Assembly (NCBI GenBank): GCA_018402765.1
Contig: JAGYIE010000001.1
Span: 496,001 to 560,000 of the forward strand
Source of the DNA: Vicingaceae bacterium
GTDB taxonomy: Bacteria > Bacteroidota > Bacteroidia > Flavobacteriales_E > Vicingaceae
Direction of reading: 5' to 3'
DNA length: 64,000 nucleotides
Position 1 is the first letter of the stretch, and the number at the start of each line of letters is the position of its first letter. The notes under the pieces are model-generated. The model ran no database searches, had not been told where the DNA came from, and saw nothing but the letters and a program-made list of their open reading frames with translations. This document shows positions 27,669 to 36,177 of the stretch, one piece after another. Both the position numbers and the translations under genes were made by a program.

Positions 27669-27711
27669 GGGCAGGGTCCAAAGTGAACCAACCTGCCTTG
27701 CCGCAGGCAGG
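27669..27711. repeat. REP-like interleaved inverted repeats
   Basis: GGGCAGGG (27669-27676), CCTGCC (27692-27697) and GGCAGG (27706-27711) can pair in two alternative ways; the right pair forms a 7-bp stem with a 6-nt loop. The patch is clearly richer in G+C than its surroundings. The minus-strand frame across it reads FPACGKAGWFTLDPARLYSK, a string I remember from many short spurious proteins of Bacteroidota, which suggests a dispersed genomic repeat rather than a gene. Confidence 0.55.
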
Positions 27712-27898
27712 AAACTCAAGGCTGTGAAAATTATTCTTCCAATTACTCTTTAAGCCTATTTTCAATTTCTATTTTTATTAAAACTATAGTTTTAACTGAA
27801 CATTTTATAACGGTTTTTAGACGAAATGGCCTTAGTCAGAATTGCAAACAAATCGCAGCCATCTTAACATTAAAGAATAACTTCAATAAGTGGTTTGT

Positions 27899-28108
27899 GC
27901 CATAACCTGGTTGAAATTTCTTACTCCCGACAAGAAAAAACATCTTGCAGACATATAAGACTTTAACGGCATAATTGCATTTGGATAAGAGCTTCACAGC
28001 AAAAAAGCAAACCGATTTATTGAATGGTTTACATACAGTAACTAGAGCATAGGCGAAAAAAATAAAACAAAGGTTTACACCTTATATGAGAGCTCATTTA
28101 TCTCCTAA
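27899..28108 (+). pseudogene. Probable remnant of a Fic/DOC-family protein N-terminus
   Basis: One frame reads, with in-frame stops at 27956, 27986 and 28043, ...DFNGIIAFG, then ELHSKKANRFIEWFTYSN, then SIGEKNKTKVYTLYESSF before a final stop at 28106. The segment IEWFTYSN.SIG..K.K.Y.LYESSFI closely resembles the N-terminus of Fic-type (cell filamentation) proteins as I remember them. The HPFxxGNG catalytic part is absent. Stops are single substitutions in an otherwise coding-like frame, so this looks like an old inactivated and truncated gene. Identification rests on memory of the family, not on a search. Confidence 0.4.
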
Positions 28109-28191
28109 AAATAACCTAAAAATAATATACTTCTTACAAAGTACTAAAAATTTAAAATTAACTTCAAAATTCATTTTATCTACAAACAGGA

Positions 28192-28617
28192 ATGAACAAA
28201 CTGAAATATTTACTTGTACTGTCTTTATCCATTATAACAGTTTTATCGGGCTGTGAAAAAGAAGAAGAAAATAACAAAATTGATCCGTCCGACAGGTTAG
28301 ACCAATATAGTATTCTCGGGAAATGGAAGCTCCAAGGATTGACAATTGGCGGAATTACTGATATGTCAATTCGTTTTGACACCCTCGAATTAATAGGAGA
28401 TAGTGAATTAGATGATTTAAAAGGAGAATTTACAAGAACACAATACGGACCTGATATCAATGGCACATTTGAACTTGATACTGCAAATAGTATAATTCAT
28501 TTTGATATTAACAATACTCAAAGGTCATTTGTATTTGCTGTTTCATATAACTATTTGACCTTTAAGTATTATGAAGATTCTGTAGAAATTATAGAAGATT
28601 GGAGAAAAGAAGAATAA
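28192..28617 (+). CDS. Lipoprotein, lipocalin-like
   Basis: A 141-residue lipoprotein: signal peptide with lipobox VLSGC (Cys near 21), a short acidic linker EKEEENN, then a beta-rich domain beginning DQYSILGKWKLQGLTIGG, the typical opening of lipocalin-like lipoproteins of Bacteroidota. Later strands GTFELDTANSIIHFDI and YNYLTFKYYEDSVEI fit the fold. Membrane-anchored on the periplasmic side; ligand unknown. It sits between two decayed regions and is probably monocistronic. Confidence 0.8.
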   Translation: MNKLKYLLVLSLSIITVLSGCEKEEENNKIDPSDRLDQYSILGKWKLQGLTIGGITDMSIRFDTLELIGDSELDDLKGEFTRTQYGPDINGTFELDTANSIIHFDINNTQRSFVFAVSYNYLTFKYYEDSVEIIEDWRKEE

Positions 28618-28621
28618 AAAA

Positions 28622-28881
28622 CGATCGTTAAATAACACCTATACGAAAGCAGGGGTTTCACGTGTAGGCTTCGTAGGAGAGGAAAGTAGTAAAATTAAAG
28701 TTCAGTTCTTCGTAGGAAGTTCACAGCCGTGCTACACGTATCAATACAAGAACATTCTCCAGCCAATTTTAAAAATCACAGTGCTATTGGATTCTTCAAA
28801 GTCACTCATGTGCAGGAAAGCAAATTTATTGATAAAGCCAAGAGAGCAGTGCAAGAAGGAAGGCAATTAAACGCTAAATAA
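28622..28881 (+). pseudogene. Possible decayed coding remnant, family not recognized
   Basis: Two overlapping open frames without a good start. The first (from about 28637) reads TYTKAGVSRVGFVGEESSKI; the second, open from 28699 to the stop at 28879-28881, reads ...SIQEHSPANFKNHSAIGFF and ends KAKRAVQEGRQLNAK. The composition looks coding and would join through one frameshift near 28700-28725. I do not recognize the product. The stretch from the lipoprotein stop to 28960 holds nothing else. Confidence 0.25.
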
Positions 28882-28925
28882 ATCATAAAAGATGTTTTTT
28901 GACCCTTATAAATAAAGGTTTTAGT

Positions 28926-28933
28926 TAATTTTG
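28926..28933 (+). promoter_or_regulatory. Putative -7 promoter element of the acyltransferase gene
   Basis: TAATTTTG matches TAnnTTTG exactly, with a TTG at 28899-28901 as a possible -33 element (24-bp spacer, slightly long). The gene's ATG follows 28 bases later. Confidence 0.5.
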
Positions 28934-28960
28934 ACTGACCTATAATTTCATAACCTTTCT

Positions 28961-29827
28961 ATGGCAATTCACTACAAAATAAAATATGCACCAATCTACG
29001 CCCTTTCATTATTGCCGCTGCCATTTTTGTATATAATTTCTGATTCCGTTTACATAATATTGTATTATCTTATAGGCTATCGAAAAAAGGTTATTAGCAC
29101 CAACCTTAAAATTGCTTTTCCTGAAAAGTCAGATGAAGAAATAAGGGAAACAGGTAAAAAGTTCTTGCGTTTTTTTTGCACGATGATGATTGAATCAGCA
29201 AAAACATTAACGATGTCAGAAAAATCAATCAATAACCACTTTAAGGTAAAGAATCCGGAACTAATTCAGCGGTATTTTGATGACGGTAGAAGTATCACTT
29301 TATACACTGCACATCAAGGAAATTGGGAATGGCTAGCATTTTTGCCAAAGTTTGTTCCTCATCAAGTAACCTCATTTTACCAGCCATTGAGCAATAGCTA
29401 TTTTGATGGATTAATGTTAAAAATTAGAAGCCGATTTGGCGTTGAGTGCATACCATCTGATAAAGGCTACCGTACAATTACAAAAATGGATCAAGAGGAG
29501 ATATTAACATTGAATATAATAATTGGAGATCAACGACCTAAAGGAAAAAGTTCTTCACATAGGATACCTTTTTTTGGAAAGGAAACCAACTTCCTAATTG
29601 GAGCCGATCGCATAGCAAGCAAAGGAAAGCATGTAGTTATTTTCCCTGCGTTTACACGCACAAAAAGAGGTTATTATGAATTAGAATTTAAACTAATTAC
29701 TGATCAACCTATCCCGAAAAATAACTTCTTCGTAATCGATGAATATGCTCAACAGTTAGAAGAAGCCATAAAATCAGCCCCTGTTATGTGGCTGTGGAGT
29801 CATAAACGGTGGAAACAAGTAAAATAG
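28961..29827 (+). CDS. Lysophospholipid/lipid A acyltransferase (LpxL/HtrB-like)
   Basis: A 288-residue membrane-associated acyltransferase. An N-terminal hydrophobic helix (about 12-38) anchors it. The catalytic H-x4-E motif is AHQGNWEW (about 113-120), and the later GDQRPKG and RIPFFGKETNFLIG segments match the acyl-acceptor region of the LpxL/HtrB family. It probably adds a secondary acyl chain to lipid A or to an aminolipid on the cytosolic face of the inner membrane. It converges on the tolC gene with a 7-base gap and is monocistronic. Confidence 0.9.
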   Translation: MAIHYKIKYAPIYALSLLPLPFLYIISDSVYIILYYLIGYRKKVISTNLKIAFPEKSDEEIRETGKKFLRFFCTMMIESAKTLTMSEKSINNHFKVKNPELIQRYFDDGRSITLYTAHQGNWEWLAFLPKFVPHQVTSFYQPLSNSYFDGLMLKIRSRFGVECIPSDKGYRTITKMDQEEILTLNIIIGDQRPKGKSSSHRIPFFGKETNFLIGADRIASKGKHVVIFPAFTRTKRGYYELEFKLITDQPIPKNNFFVIDEYAQQLEEAIKSAPVMWLWSHKRWKQVK

Positions 29828-29834
29828 ACAATTT

Positions 29835-31235
29835 CTATTCTAATAATCCAAATGCATACGTCGTTTTTAATCGTGCCTTATGATTTTTTGTCAGAATTTC
29901 AATCTGCTTTATTTGCGCACCAATAAAACCTAACTCTCTAGCATTAACCATAAATAATGAACTCTCACCTGCATTAAACAGTTGACGTTCTCCAGAAAGC
30001 AATCGTTCGTAGTCAATTACTGTTCTGGTATATAAATCCAATTGATCTTTGGTTGCTTCCCAATCATTTAAAGCCGAATTGATTTTAAATAATATTTCAG
30101 CTATTTGATTGGTATAATCGAGTTCCGCTTCTTGTAATTTGTAATTGGCTAATCGAAGTGCTCCACGTTCTTTTCTAAGTAAAATAGGCATTGAAAACTC
30201 AACTCCCCAATTATAATTATTGGAATTGTATTCTTCTAGTGGGGAATCATTTATTGCCTCACTTAATGCATTGTATTTCAAGTTTAAAGTAGGTTTAAGC
30301 TGTTCTCTTTTCAGTCGTTGATCAATGGCAATTTGATCTAATTTCAATTGGTACTGTTGTAATTTTGGGTGTTGCATCAGTAAGGTATCTCGCTGAGCTA
30401 AATAATACGCATCAACATCGCGACCAACGACATTTTCATTAACCTCAGGCGTTGCATTTTCGGCAAGCTCTAAAGGCACTGTTCCATCTACCCATAGATA
30501 AACCGCCAACATAGCAGTGCTATTTGCGTAATCTAACTGTGATTGTCGTAAGGCCAGCTGTCTATTCTGTAACTGAATGCCTGCCTCAACTGTATCCATA
30601 AAAGGTTGGTCTCCTAAAATAGCATTTTGTTTTACTGCCTGATAACGTTGATTGGCCAAAACAACAGCCTCTGTATATACAGTAAGCACATTATACGCTT
30701 GAAACCATTCCCAATAGGCGCTCCCTGATTTATACAGTAGTTCATTGATTAATAACTGCCTTTCAGAAACAGTCATTTCTTGAAATAGTTGCGCCTTTCT
30801 AAGCTCTGCTCTTCGCTCATCTATAAATAAACCTGCACCAACAGGCAAAGTTACACCTGCATACCACAATCCATTGGTTGGCGTATTCTTTTCAGGATTT
30901 AAATAAGTACCTTGATTTTGCTCATAGCCTCCCTTCACCTCTATTCCAAACCAAGTTGGAATCTTTACACCTGCATCAATTAGACTATAATAGCTTTTAT
31001 CATCAAAATACTTTTGAGTTAAATCATTAAACAACTTGGGATCAAAATTACCTCGTGATTGCAATACAGTGGCATCACCTTGCTTTAGTCGAATATCGGC
31101 TTGCTTAGCCACAGGGTGATGCGCTCGAACAATTGCCATATATTGATCAAAAGAAATTACCTTAGGTATTGATTTCTGAGCAGTTAAAGCAGAACAAAAA
31201 ACCAAAAAAAGGAAAGATAAAACAGTTCTTCTCAT
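29835..31235 (-). CDS. TolC-family outer membrane efflux protein
   Basis: A 466-residue outer membrane channel protein with signal peptide (about 1-19) and long amphipathic helices in two repeats, as in TolC (QLLINELLYKSGSAYWEWFQAYN, KGDATVLQSRGNFDPKL near the start). It is the last gene of a TetR-ABC-HlyD-TolC operon; its start overlaps the HlyD stop by one base. It should form the trimeric outer membrane exit duct for the substrate of this type I-like pump. Confidence 0.92.
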   Translation of the reverse strand: MRRTVLSFLFLVFCSALTAQKSIPKVISFDQYMAIVRAHHPVAKQADIRLKQGDATVLQSRGNFDPKLFNDLTQKYFDDKSYYSLIDAGVKIPTWFGIEVKGGYEQNQGTYLNPEKNTPTNGLWYAGVTLPVGAGLFIDERRAELRKAQLFQEMTVSERQLLINELLYKSGSAYWEWFQAYNVLTVYTEAVVLANQRYQAVKQNAILGDQPFMDTVEAGIQLQNRQLALRQSQLDYANSTAMLAVYLWVDGTVPLELAENATPEVNENVVGRDVDAYYLAQRDTLLMQHPKLQQYQLKLDQIAIDQRLKREQLKPTLNLKYNALSEAINDSPLEEYNSNNYNWGVEFSMPILLRKERGALRLANYKLQEAELDYTNQIAEILFKINSALNDWEATKDQLDLYTRTVIDYERLLSGERQLFNAGESSLFMVNARELGFIGAQIKQIEILTKNHKARLKTTYAFGLLE

Positions 31236-32593
31236 TATTTATTTTTGCTTATTTCTGTTGTAGCTTGATCGATAGTTTTATAGTAATCAGGAGGAAATCC
31301 ATTAATTTTTCGCCATAATTCATACCAAATAGGAACATCCTTTAAAAGCAGCATACTAGAAGTTCCTGCTCCTACTCGAAGAGCGTTAGGCCAAGTTACA
31401 TCATTGATATCCGGCGCCACAAGTATACGATACATACCATTTGGACTAATATAATTATCAATAGCATAAACAGTTCCTCCATAAGTACCATAACTGACAT
31501 TTGGCCAACCAGAGAATACAATTGCGGGCCAACCGTCGAACTGAATTCGCACATGCTGCCCTTCCTCAAGTAATGGAATATCTATTGGTTTTACATACAT
31601 TGCTATTGCTAAATCATAAAGTGCAGGCATTATAGTAACAATTTCGGCTCCTTCCTTAATCGTTTCTCCTATGCCCGACTGCAGCGTTCGAATGATGTAT
31701 CCATCTTGAGGTGCAGTGATAAAATAAAGTCCCGAACGAACAGAGTAATTCATAAATTGATTCTGTAGTTTAGTTACAGCACCCTCGGCGTCATACATAT
31801 TAGACAAAGCAGTAAATTTTTGAGATTCTGCCTTTGACACTTCGTCACGATATTGAGCTGTTATTGAAGTTAATTCGACTTTGGCATTTAACACCTCATT
31901 CCTAGTAGTCAATAATTTATTTTCATAAGATATGCGCTCTGCTCGAGTTTTTTGCAAGGTTAATTTTCGTTTTTCAAGGTCTGTTAATGATTTCAAACCA
32001 TCATTGTACAATTGCTCCATACGTTTGTATTGCTCTTCTGCAACTTGGTAATTGATTAAAGATGCTTGGTAATCCATGCTATCACTAATTACCTTTAAAT
32101 TTGCTTGCTTTAATTTATTTTGCGCTTGCTCATACTTTAATCGGCCTGTTTGTGAAAGTGCATCAATTTGATTATCCAAGGACTTTACCTTTTCCATATA
32201 TGAGTTAACAGACATTTCTTTTGCTTTAAGCTGATCCTGAGTTCTACTTAGCAATTGTGGATCAAAATAATCATCTTTAACTTCAGAAAGGAATAAGATG
32301 GTATCTCCCTTTTTTACGTTATCTCCTTCTTGAACGAACCACTTCTCAATCCTACCAGGAATAATTGAATGAATAGATTGTTGTCGCTGATTAGGCTTCA
32401 ATGTAGTTACATCGCCTCTAGATCGAATGTTTTGTGTCCAAGGTAGGAACAATATTAAAAATCCTACAATCCCAAAACTGATCATGACACGAATTAAGCG
32501 GCGACTAGATTTTTTAGACTCTACGTAATCTAAAGAACTAAATTTCCCTTTCTTAAGGTTTGGGTCTAATGAATTTGATGATATATTTAACAT
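31235..32593 (-). CDS. HlyD-family membrane fusion protein
   Basis: A 452-residue adaptor: cytosolic N-terminus, one membrane helix (about 33-50), an N-terminal biotinyl-lipoyl half (PGRIEKWFVQEGDNVKKGDTILFL, about 89-112), a long coiled-coil hairpin (about 125-285) and the second lipoyl half with beta-barrel (FITAPQDGYIIRTLQSGIGETIKEGAEIVTI). It bridges the ABC subunit and the TolC channel. It starts 4 bases after the ABC gene. The substrate is not evident; no toxin or bacteriocin gene is linked. Confidence 0.93.
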   Translation of the reverse strand: MLNISSNSLDPNLKKGKFSSLDYVESKKSSRRLIRVMISFGIVGFLILFLPWTQNIRSRGDVTTLKPNQRQQSIHSIIPGRIEKWFVQEGDNVKKGDTILFLSEVKDDYFDPQLLSRTQDQLKAKEMSVNSYMEKVKSLDNQIDALSQTGRLKYEQAQNKLKQANLKVISDSMDYQASLINYQVAEEQYKRMEQLYNDGLKSLTDLEKRKLTLQKTRAERISYENKLLTTRNEVLNAKVELTSITAQYRDEVSKAESQKFTALSNMYDAEGAVTKLQNQFMNYSVRSGLYFITAPQDGYIIRTLQSGIGETIKEGAEIVTIMPALYDLAIAMYVKPIDIPLLEEGQHVRIQFDGWPAIVFSGWPNVSYGTYGGTVYAIDNYISPNGMYRILVAPDINDVTWPNALRVGAGTSSMLLLKDVPIWYELWRKINGFPPDYYKTIDQATTEISKNK

Positions 32594-32597
32594 CTAA

Positions 32598-34319
32598 TTA
32601 TAAGTTTATAAAGTTGATGATGTCTTTCATTTCTTGATAAGTACCTTTTTTGCCGACTTTACCTTTTTCTAAAGCAATTATTTTGTCGCAAGATTTTGCT
32701 AAATAAACATTATTAGATACAGCTACTAATGTCCAATTATTTGATTTATCAGAAAGAAAATCAAAGATTTTTTTCATCTCTAGATCATCTAAACTATCAA
32801 AAGCATTCTCGAGTAAAAGCAAACTTGGTTTACTAGCTATACTCCTAGCTAACAGCAATTTACGAACAACACTCCTTGGTAACTTATTACCCAAAGGATC
32901 TAAATGTGTATCAAAACCTTTAGATAAAGTTTTAATAAATTCAGCCAACCCCAAGTTTTCCACTGCCCACCTTACCTTATCGAAGGTAACATTCTCTCTA
33001 CCTACAGTTATATTTTCCAAAACCGTTCCTTCAAATAGCTGTTCCTCACTAAGGCAAGAACCAATTTCAATTCTTAAAGAGTTAACTTGCAAATTATCTT
33101 TAGCTAATCCATTGTAGGATACAGTTCCTTGTTGAACATCATACAATCCTGATATCAAATTAAGCAAAGTGCTTTTGCCTGATCCATTAGCTCCGGCTAT
33201 CATATAACAATTTCCTTGGGTCAACTCTAATGTGAGGTCTTTAATCGTTTGTTTATGAAAACCAGGGTAAGAAAAAGAAACCTTATCTAAATTGATAGTC
33301 AATCCTTTTCCACTAGTTTCATCACATAAGTTTATCCCATCATTATTATCCAAATCCATATCCGTTACCTGCCCTACTTTTTCTAAAGAAGTCAATACAT
33401 CATAGATTGTTTCTAAACTCAATACTAATTTTTCTACTGAATTAATTACTAAAAGTATAATAATTTCTGCAGCTACGAATTGCCCTATATTCATTCGTTG
33501 CTCCATCACCAAAATTCCCCCGATTAACAATAATCCTGCAGCTACAATAACTTTAAACAAGACCATAAAGGAGAACTGTTGGACTAAAATTTTAAAGTGT
33601 TCTTGACGAGCTTCAACATATTCACCAACATGCCCATTAACCTTAATCATAGGCAAATCAGAGTCTCCGGCCAATTTAAAAGTAGTCGCCGTTCTTGCCA
33701 ATTCCTCTAACCAATGAGCAACTGCATATTTATGCTTTGACTCTTTTAAACTTGTTTCTAAACCCTTTTTGGAAGTATATCTAAAGATAATGTACACTAA
33801 TATGACAAGTACAAAACTAAATATAACAAAAAATGGATGATAGAACGAAAGTAGAATCAACCCAAAAACTACTTGTAGAGCTGCAGCAGAAAAATCGATT
33901 AGTATTTTAGAAAGGCCTTTTTGAACTGAAACAATATCAAAAAACCGATTCATTAGCTCTGGAGCATAATGCCTGTAAATTCTTTCCATTTTAATCTTAG
34001 GAATCCGGTAAGCAAATTCAAATGCAGCTCTAGCAAAGATCTTCTGTTGGATGCTCTCTGTAATGTGCAATTGAAAAATTTGAAGTAACCCTGACATTCC
34101 AACACCAAGGACAACAAAAAATACTAAAATAATCCATGAAGTACTTACCTGACCACCCTGAATTAAATTAATAATAGCCTGAATACCTAACGGTAGGGAT
34201 AGATTAATTAGACCATTAAATATGGAATAAATATAGACATTGCGAATTTCCTTTTGATCCGGTTTTAGCAATTTCCAAAATCGCTGTGTGGGTGTTAAAG
34301 TTGAGTTATCCGTTATCAT
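32598..34319 (-). CDS. ABC exporter subunit with degenerate ATPase motifs
   Basis: A 573-residue fused ABC exporter: transmembrane domain with about six helices (25-310) and a nucleotide-binding domain (340-573). Walker A is intact (GANGSGKST, 376-384), but the Q-loop Gln is Ser425, the LSGGQ signature reads LPRSV (480-484), the Walker B Asp-Glu pair is Glu504-Asn505, and the H-loop His is Asn536. There is no peptidase domain. By textbook criteria the ATPase would be weak or inactive, yet the gene is intact and in an operon with HlyD and TolC. I chose the ATG at 34319; an in-frame start at 34355 would overlap the TetR gene by 29 bases. Confidence 0.92.
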   Translation of the reverse strand: MITDNSTLTPTQRFWKLLKPDQKEIRNVYIYSIFNGLINLSLPLGIQAIINLIQGGQVSTSWIILVFFVVLGVGMSGLLQIFQLHITESIQQKIFARAAFEFAYRIPKIKMERIYRHYAPELMNRFFDIVSVQKGLSKILIDFSAAALQVVFGLILLSFYHPFFVIFSFVLVILVYIIFRYTSKKGLETSLKESKHKYAVAHWLEELARTATTFKLAGDSDLPMIKVNGHVGEYVEARQEHFKILVQQFSFMVLFKVIVAAGLLLIGGILVMEQRMNIGQFVAAEIIILLVINSVEKLVLSLETIYDVLTSLEKVGQVTDMDLDNNDGINLCDETSGKGLTINLDKVSFSYPGFHKQTIKDLTLELTQGNCYMIAGANGSGKSTLLNLISGLYDVQQGTVSYNGLAKDNLQVNSLRIEIGSCLSEEQLFEGTVLENITVGRENVTFDKVRWAVENLGLAEFIKTLSKGFDTHLDPLGNKLPRSVVRKLLLARSIASKPSLLLLENAFDSLDDLEMKKIFDFLSDKSNNWTLVAVSNNVYLAKSCDKIIALEKGKVGKKGTYQEMKDIINFINL

Positions 34320-34326
34320 AAATCCT

Positions 34327-35022
34327 TTAATTAGTTGTAATTTCAATCGCTCCAATGGCCTTTAACACCATATCCTTGTAGAATGTTGTTATTGCATCTT
34401 CACCTTTAATTATGTCAGTCAATCGAGGTAAATGAGCAGCAAAGTAATGTTGATGATGCGCTCCTTCTATTACTGTTGAAATAAGCATATGAGGATATTT
34501 AAACGTTGGGTTAATCTCCAAAATAATATCACTTATTTGTTCTACTAACTGCTTGTAAACTGAATAAGCTCCTTCTTCGTTGTCACTATCGACCTCCTTT
34601 GTTAAGTATGCTTTAGAGGATTCGCAAATGACAACTTGATTTAATTTAATCATATCAATATGAGTAGACGTTAAATTCTCTTTTATCTTTTCAGTAAGTA
34701 AAGCTATTGATCTAGAAAGTCTTTCGATTGGAGAAGATACATTTGTTGTGCAAAAAATTAAACGATACTCCATCCAGCCCCAATACCATGAAGTAAGGTA
34801 TAACAGTAACTTATGCTTGCTTTCAAAGTATCTATAGATAGAAGCTTCTGTTGATTCAATGGAGTTGGCTAATTTTCTAAAAGTAAACGTATCGAAACCA
34901 ATTTCATGGATTAAATCAAGAGAACCTGATACAATCTTTTTACCTAACTCGCTAGAATCAGGCTGCTTAATGAATAAATTTTCGTTTACCCGTATTTCGA
35001 TTTTAGTGAAAAAATCCTCCAT
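34327..35022 (-). CDS. TetR-family transcriptional regulator
   Basis: A 231-residue regulator: N-terminal HTH (about 20-68; GFDTFTFRKLANSIESTEASIYRYFESKHKLL split across helices 2-4) and a helical ligand-binding domain. It is the first gene of the efflux operon, 7 bases before the ABC gene, and probably autoregulates the operon in response to the exported compound or a membrane signal. I chose the ATG at 35022: an in-frame ATG 90 bases upstream would lie above the -7 promoter element at 35049-35056 and adds a non-conserved leader. Confidence 0.9.
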   Translation of the reverse strand: MEDFFTKIEIRVNENLFIKQPDSSELGKKIVSGSLDLIHEIGFDTFTFRKLANSIESTEASIYRYFESKHKLLLYLTSWYWGWMEYRLIFCTTNVSSPIERLSRSIALLTEKIKENLTSTHIDMIKLNQVVICESSKAYLTKEVDSDNEEGAYSVYKQLVEQISDIILEINPTFKYPHMLISTVIEGAHHQHYFAAHLPRLTDIIKGEDAITTFYKDMVLKAIGAIEITTN

Positions 35023-35048
35023 ATTTTTCCTTTGAAATATTAAAAGTA

Positions 35049-35056
35049 CAAATATA
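35049..35056 (-). promoter_or_regulatory. Putative -7 promoter element of the TetR-ABC-HlyD-TolC operon
   Basis: On the minus strand this reads TATATTTG, an exact TAnnTTTG match, 27 bases before the TetR ATG. It decides the start choice for that gene. Confidence 0.55.
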
Positions 35057-35258
35057 ATAGTATTACTATTGATTTGGGTAGCAAATACTCTACCTTTAGT
35101 ATAATTTAACACTTAATTAATCTACTAAATTTTTCGCGTTAAGTATTTTAAAATTAACTACTTATTTTTTTATTGAATTATAGGTTATTTAATGTCCTTA
35201 AATTAAGTCAATCTACTTCAAACCAAAAAAGTAACTTCGAGAAATAATTCATTTTACT

Positions 35259-36170
35259 TTGCAAAAATTATCACTTCAAAACATACCGAACAAAAACTCA
35301 TGCCACGCTATTATTACAGGAGCTAATGATGGACTAGGTTTTGAGACGACCAAATTCTTCATAAAAAAAGGAATAGCGGTCACAATGGCCTGCAGAAACC
35401 TACAAAAGGCAGAACAAGTTAAAAATGAGTTATTAGCCGAATATCCTAAGGCAGAATTAACGATTATTGAAATCGATTTGAAAAATTTAGATTCAGTTCG
35501 TTCATTTGCAAAAGAGTACAAATCTAAGTTTAACTCATTGGATATCTTAGTGAATAATGCGGGGATAATGATACCTCCTTTTGAACGAACTAAAGATGGA
35601 TTTGAAAGCCAGATGGCAGTAAACTATTTTAGTCATTTTTTATTAACCAGTTTATTGATTGATCTACTTGAAAAAAGTGAAGAAGGAAGAATTGTTTCCC
35701 TCAGTTCTATTGCTCATAAATCAGGTAAAATAAACTTTGAAAATCTAAACTTTACAAAGAATTACAACAAGATGGCGGCTTATTCACAAAGCAAATTAGC
35801 ATGTTTAATGTTTGCTTATGAATTAGATAGAAGGTTAAATAAGCATAATTCTACTGTAAAGTCAGTAGCAGCACATCCAGGAGTATCGGCAACCAATTTA
35901 TTTCAAAATCTACCGAAATGGATTCAGATAATTTCTCCGCTGTTGACTCCATTCCTATCTCACTCTCCTGATAAAGCTGCACAACCTATAATCATTGCCG
36001 CTTTGCATGAGCAAATAAAAAGTGGAGATTATATAGGGCCATCAGGATTTAGCGAAATGAAAGGAGATCCCGGATTTGCAAGCTCAACCAAATACGCAAA
36101 AGATAAAGAGATTGCAGCCAACTTATGGTCTGCCTCTGAAAAGTATACAAAAACGACCTTTTTCAATTAA
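35259..36170 (+). CDS. Short-chain dehydrogenase/reductase (retinol dehydrogenase-like)
   Basis: A 303-residue SDR. The nucleotide motif is TGANDGLG (about 20-27), the structural motif NNAGI is near 103, and the catalytic set is SSIAHKSG then YSQSK (Tyr and Lys, about 177-181). Its length and AACHPG-like AAHPGVSATNLF segment resemble RDH/WW-oxidoreductase-type SDRs acting on lipids or retinoid-like alcohols with NADP(H). Start is a TTG; no in-frame ATG precedes the Rossmann motif. The TTG overlaps TACTTTG, which resembles a promoter element with a one-base-short spacer, so the true start is uncertain. Confidence 0.88.
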   Translation: MQKLSLQNIPNKNSCHAIITGANDGLGFETTKFFIKKGIAVTMACRNLQKAEQVKNELLAEYPKAELTIIEIDLKNLDSVRSFAKEYKSKFNSLDILVNNAGIMIPPFERTKDGFESQMAVNYFSHFLLTSLLIDLLEKSEEGRIVSLSSIAHKSGKINFENLNFTKNYNKMAAYSQSKLACLMFAYELDRRLNKHNSTVKSVAAHPGVSATNLFQNLPKWIQIISPLLTPFLSHSPDKAAQPIIIAALHEQIKSGDYIGPSGFSEMKGDPGFASSTKYAKDKEIAANLWSASEKYTKTTFFN

Positions 36171-36177
36171 TACAATT

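Larger units (their letters stand above)
27462..28191. other. Non-coding stretch with repeat and decayed gene remnants
   Basis: About 730 bases without an intact gene. It contains a GC-richer inverted repeat (27669-27711) inside a spurious minus-strand reading frame, then a decayed Fic-like frame (27899-28108) on the plus strand. The last 80 bases are the AT-rich leader of the lipoprotein gene. Confidence 0.6.

Noticed and set aside
27565-27765. 66-codon minus-strand gene
   Set aside because: Sits on a REP-like repeat and its central peptide is a known kind of spurious product.
34320-34355. Longer N-terminus for the ABC exporter
   Set aside because: It would overlap the TetR gene by 29 bases and adds a non-conserved leader; the ATG at 34319 fits better.
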